Assembly (NCBI GenBank): GCA_003648085.1
Contig: QMOC01000070.1
Span: forward strand, 1 to 8,736
DNA: 8,736 nucleotides
Direction: 5' to 3'
From: Chloroflexota bacterium
GTDB lineage: Bacteria; Chloroflexota; Anaerolineae; B4-G1
Shown: in pieces, positions 6,489 to 8,736 of the stretch
How the letters are laid out: each line of letters begins with the position of its first letter
How positions within the stretch are numbered: position 1 is the stretch's first letter
Program-made: the position numbers and the translations under genes
Notes under the pieces: model-generated
Databases searched by the model: none
The model's input: the letters and a program-made list of their open reading frames with translations, nothing else
Told to the model about the DNA's origin: nothing

Positions 6489-8237
6489 ATGTTGGAACGA
6501 CTGAGCACTGTACCTGTCGAGGACGAAGACCTGGCCCGCCGGGGGAGATTGCTTAACATCCTTCTGCTGGGCAGCATCGCTATTGTCACCGCGATAGACA
6601 TTGTCTTCATCGTCGTCGCCGAATTTGTTGGACAACTCCCTCTTCAGGCTCTCATCCCGCCCTCTCTTGTGGGAGTGGTCTCCCTCTATTGTCTGTGGTT
6701 GGCCAGGAGGGGACGAGTGAGAGAGGGAATATGGCTTTACCTCGGCGTGAACTTTCTGGCCATCGCTGCCTCTATTTACATCTTCGATGGCTTCAGGAGC
6801 CCCGCCATGCTCCTATTTTTCTGGCCCATCAGTCTTACTGGAATGCTGTTGCAGCCTCGTCTAGCCTTCGGTACTGCTCTCCTCTCCGTTTTCGTTGGCA
6901 TTTTGGCTCTGATCTTGCAGAGAGCGGGTCTCTATACACCGCTCGTAGTATCCGGATCCGAAGCACGAGACTTCACTACCCTTGCCTTTAACCTGATCGT
7001 TTATCTTGGGCTGGCATTGCTGATCTTCCTCACGGTTGGCAATCTGAATCGTGCTCTACATCACGAGCGAGAACTGAGGGCCACACTCCAGGCTCACCGC
7101 GCCACGTTGGAGCAGCAGGTGGCCGAGCGTACACGCGACTTGGAGCGGCGGGCTATGCAACTGCAGGCCGCTGCCGAGGTGGCGCGGGAGGCAGCGGCCA
7201 TCCGTGACGTGGACCAACTCCTGGACACCACCGTCCGTCTCATCTCCGACCGCTTTGGCTTCTACCACGCCGGCGTCTTCCTGCTGGATGATGCGCGGGA
7301 GCACGCTGTCCTCCGTGCTGCTTCCTCCGAGGGCGGGCGACGTATGCTCGCACGCGGTCACCGCCTGAAGGTGGGTGAGGTCGGCATCGTCGGCTGGGTT
7401 GCCGGCACCGGCAAGCCCCGCGTGGCCCTCGATGTCGGCGCAGACGCCGTCTTCTTCGACAACCCTGACCTGCCCGAGACGCGCTCGGAGATGGCGCTGC
7501 CACTGCGGGTGCGCGGTGAGGTCATCGGTGTGCTGGATGTGCAGTCCACTGAGGAGGCGGCCTTCACCGAGGAGGCCGTGGCCGTGTTGCAGACATTGGC
7601 CGACCAGTTGGCGGTAGCCATCGAGAATGCCCGCCTCTTCCAGGAGGCACAGGCCAGGCTGCGGGAGACCGAGGTACTGTACCGGGAATACAGTCGGGAA
7701 GCGTGGGGGGCATTGGCCCGCGCCAGGCGCGTGCGTGGCTATACTTATGACCGGGTGGGTATATCCCCCGTCACAGCGGATTGGCCACCCGAGGTGCGGC
7801 AGGCACTGCAAAAGGGGCAGATTGTGACCATAGGCGGTGGAGGAGGGAGGGATGGGGCCGCGCTTGCGGTGCCCATTCGCGTGCGCGGGGAGGTCATCGG
7901 TGTGCTGGATATCCGCAGACCCCTGGAGGCGGGCGAATGGACCTCGGAGGAGACTGCCCTGGTGGAGAGAGTGTCTACGCAGTTGGGGTTGGCGCTGGAG
8001 AGTGCGCGGCTCTACCAGGACACCCAGCGCCGCGCCGTCCGTGAACGGCTCGCTGCTGACATCACCGCCCGAGTCCGCGCCTCCACCGAGGTGGATACCA
8101 TTTTGCAGACGGCGATCCGGGAACTGGGGCGGGCGCTGCGGGCTTCGGAGGGATTGATTCGACTGGGGAGCGGTGATGAAGTCAGTCTGCTGCGTGCGAA
8201 TAAAGGGGATGTGAGCGATGGCGATGCGAACACCTGA
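6489..8237 (+). CDS. Six-TM membrane protein with two GAF domains and half-GAF tail (third paralogue)
   Basis: In this 582-residue protein the hydrophobic helices lie at about 21-45, 53-71, 80-98, 104-122, 124-143 and 163-184. The membrane domain differs from the two upstream proteins: in place of the GDGR motif it has 'DGFRSPAMLLFFWPISLTG' at 100-118. The coiled coil at about 195-238 carries 'TLEQQVAERTRDLERR', close to the linker of the 851-residue protein. GAF1 (241-384) is about 87% identical to that of the 566-residue protein. GAF2 (about 396-505) starts with 'LYREYSREAW' and contains 'PIRVRGEVIGVLDIRRP'. The tail at about 518-560 has 'STEVDTILQTAIRELGRAL', again a GAF beginning that stops early. 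No kinase, cyclase, MCP or DNA-binding domain is visible. The last 20 bases overlap the next gene, which argues for coupling to that receptor or kinase and is the best hint at an output partner. Confidence 0.9.
   Translation: MLERLSTVPVEDEDLARRGRLLNILLLGSIAIVTAIDIVFIVVAEFVGQLPLQALIPPSLVGVVSLYCLWLARRGRVREGIWLYLGVNFLAIAASIYIFDGFRSPAMLLFFWPISLTGMLLQPRLAFGTALLSVFVGILALILQRAGLYTPLVVSGSEARDFTTLAFNLIVYLGLALLIFLTVGNLNRALHHERELRATLQAHRATLEQQVAERTRDLERRAMQLQAAAEVAREAAAIRDVDQLLDTTVRLISDRFGFYHAGVFLLDDAREHAVLRAASSEGGRRMLARGHRLKVGEVGIVGWVAGTGKPRVALDVGADAVFFDNPDLPETRSEMALPLRVRGEVIGVLDVQSTEEAAFTEEAVAVLQTLADQLAVAIENARLFQEAQARLRETEVLYREYSREAWGALARARRVRGYTYDRVGISPVTADWPPEVRQALQKGQIVTIGGGGGRDGAALAVPIRVRGEVIGVLDIRRPLEAGEWTSEETALVERVSTQLGLALESARLYQDTQRRAVRERLAADITARVRASTEVDTILQTAIRELGRALRASEGLIRLGSGDEVSLLRANKGDVSDGDANT
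7209..7640 (+). repeat. Dispersed direct repeat, copy 2: GAF1-coding segment
   Basis: This is the partner of 4660-5091. Similarity continues weakly into the linker on the left (REAAAI) and falls off on the right after 'IENARLF', so the well-conserved unit matches one GAF domain. The flanking membrane-domain DNA is unrelated between the two genes. Confidence 0.8.
8204..8209 (+). promoter_or_regulatory. Ribosome binding site for the overlapping 3' gene
   Basis: AGGGGA lies inside the end of the third GAF gene, eight bases before the ATG at 8218. It supports that start over the in-frame ATG at 8224 and fits a 20-base overlap with the upstream gene. Confidence 0.5.
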
Positions 8238-8736
8238 TAAGCGAACCAGAGGATGGAGCATCGGGCGTAAACTGACCGTTGCTTCTATATTGATGATCTT
8301 GCTGACCCTACTGGCCGGGGGGGTTGGCCTCTGGCAGGTGCTTACCGTTGGTCAGGCAATCAGTGATGCGCTCGAAAAAGAACAGCAACGGGCGTGGTCT
8401 CTGGAGTTGCTGGCCGCAGGACACAGGCTCGTCGCAGCGCTGGATCACATGCTTTTGACCGAGGATCCAACTTTGATGAGTACGGATGTCCCGGTATCTC
8501 TAGGCACCCTCATGTTCTATATGGAGACTATGCAGGAGTCTCGTGGTGAGACAGAGGCTGGGGCTCTCTTTGAAGAAATACAGGTGACCTATAGCAGGTT
8601 GCGTCAGGCGGTTAAAGAGGTAGACGTGCTGGCCCGGCAGAAACGCTGGACGGAGGTGAGGGTGACGCTGGAGCAGAAAGTCAGACCGGCCAACAGGCGT
8701 ATGAACCTCCTTCTCCGGCGGCTGGTGCGCCAGGCC
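8218..8736 (+). CDS. Membrane receptor, MCP-like or sensor histidine kinase, N-terminal part (3'-partial)
   Basis: The frame is open from ATG 8218 to the window end, giving 173 residues. A short basic N-terminus (RTPDKRTRGWSIGRKL) precedes one membrane helix at about residues 19-40 (VASILMILLTLLAGGVGLW). After it comes a long charged helical region without Cys, including 'LEKEQQRAWSLELLAAGHRL' and 'VTYSRLRQAVKEVDVLARQK'. This layout matches the periplasmic four-helix-bundle sensor that starts many chemoreceptors and HAMP-containing histidine kinases. The second membrane helix, any HAMP domain and the output domain lie beyond the window. If it is a kinase, it would be the first catalytic output in this operon. 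Which receptor class it belongs to cannot be decided here. Confidence 0.75.
   Translation, partial: MAMRTPDKRTRGWSIGRKLTVASILMILLTLLAGGVGLWQVLTVGQAISDALEKEQQRAWSLELLAAGHRLVAALDHMLLTEDPTLMSTDVPVSLGTLMFYMETMQESRGETEAGALFEEIQVTYSRLRQAVKEVDVLARQKRWTEVRVTLEQKVRPANRRMNLLLRRLVRQA

Noticed and set aside
7056..8261. 401-codon open frame on the - strand
   Set aside because: It is fully antisense to the third GAF gene, whose domains are clear. Its translation is His/Gln/Leu-rich with no recognisable domain, typical of the antisense frame of GC-rich genes.

Overview
The window is a GC-rich stretch in which every supportable gene lies on the + strand. It looks like bacterial chromosome, most likely from the Chloroflexota (Anaerolineae-like). 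That assignment is an inference from style: multi-GAF membrane proteins with 'LEEQVAERTREL' coiled-coil linkers, a DUF3782-type coiled-coil protein, and ParA with a KGGVAKTT P-loop. No marker gene fixes the taxon.

Layout. Positions 1-413 hold the end of a coiled-coil/DUF3782-type nuclease-like protein. It contains 14-residue repeats and stops just before the expected nuclease core, so it is probably a decayed gene. A 78-base gap with an inverted repeat follows. Next is a ParA/Soj-type ATPase (492-1388) with no ParB beside it. Its stop codon overlaps the start (ATGA) of an 851-residue membrane protein with six predicted membrane helices and three GAF domains (1385-3940). That gene overlaps by one base (TAATG) a 566-residue membrane/GAF protein (3940-5640). 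After about 96 bases comes an unrecognised protein with about seven membrane helices (5737-6408). After about 80 bases comes a third membrane/GAF protein (6489-8237). The last gene (8218-8736, open at the window edge) overlaps it and starts like a transmembrane chemoreceptor or sensor histidine kinase.

How the genes may work together. The tight overlaps argue for one operon. The three GAF proteins share a plan: 6-TM sensor, coiled coil, GAF domains, then a C-terminal half-GAF tail. None has a visible kinase, cyclase, methyl-accepting or DNA-binding output domain. They may pass a signal by protein contact, perhaps to the truncated last gene, while the coupled ParA may position the membrane complex, by analogy with the ParA-like proteins that position chemosensory arrays. 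This is a hypothesis, but a ParA translationally coupled to output-less GAF membrane sensors is the most unusual thing here. The GAF1 domains of the second and third proteins are about 87% identical while their membrane domains differ, which points to domain shuffling or gene conversion.
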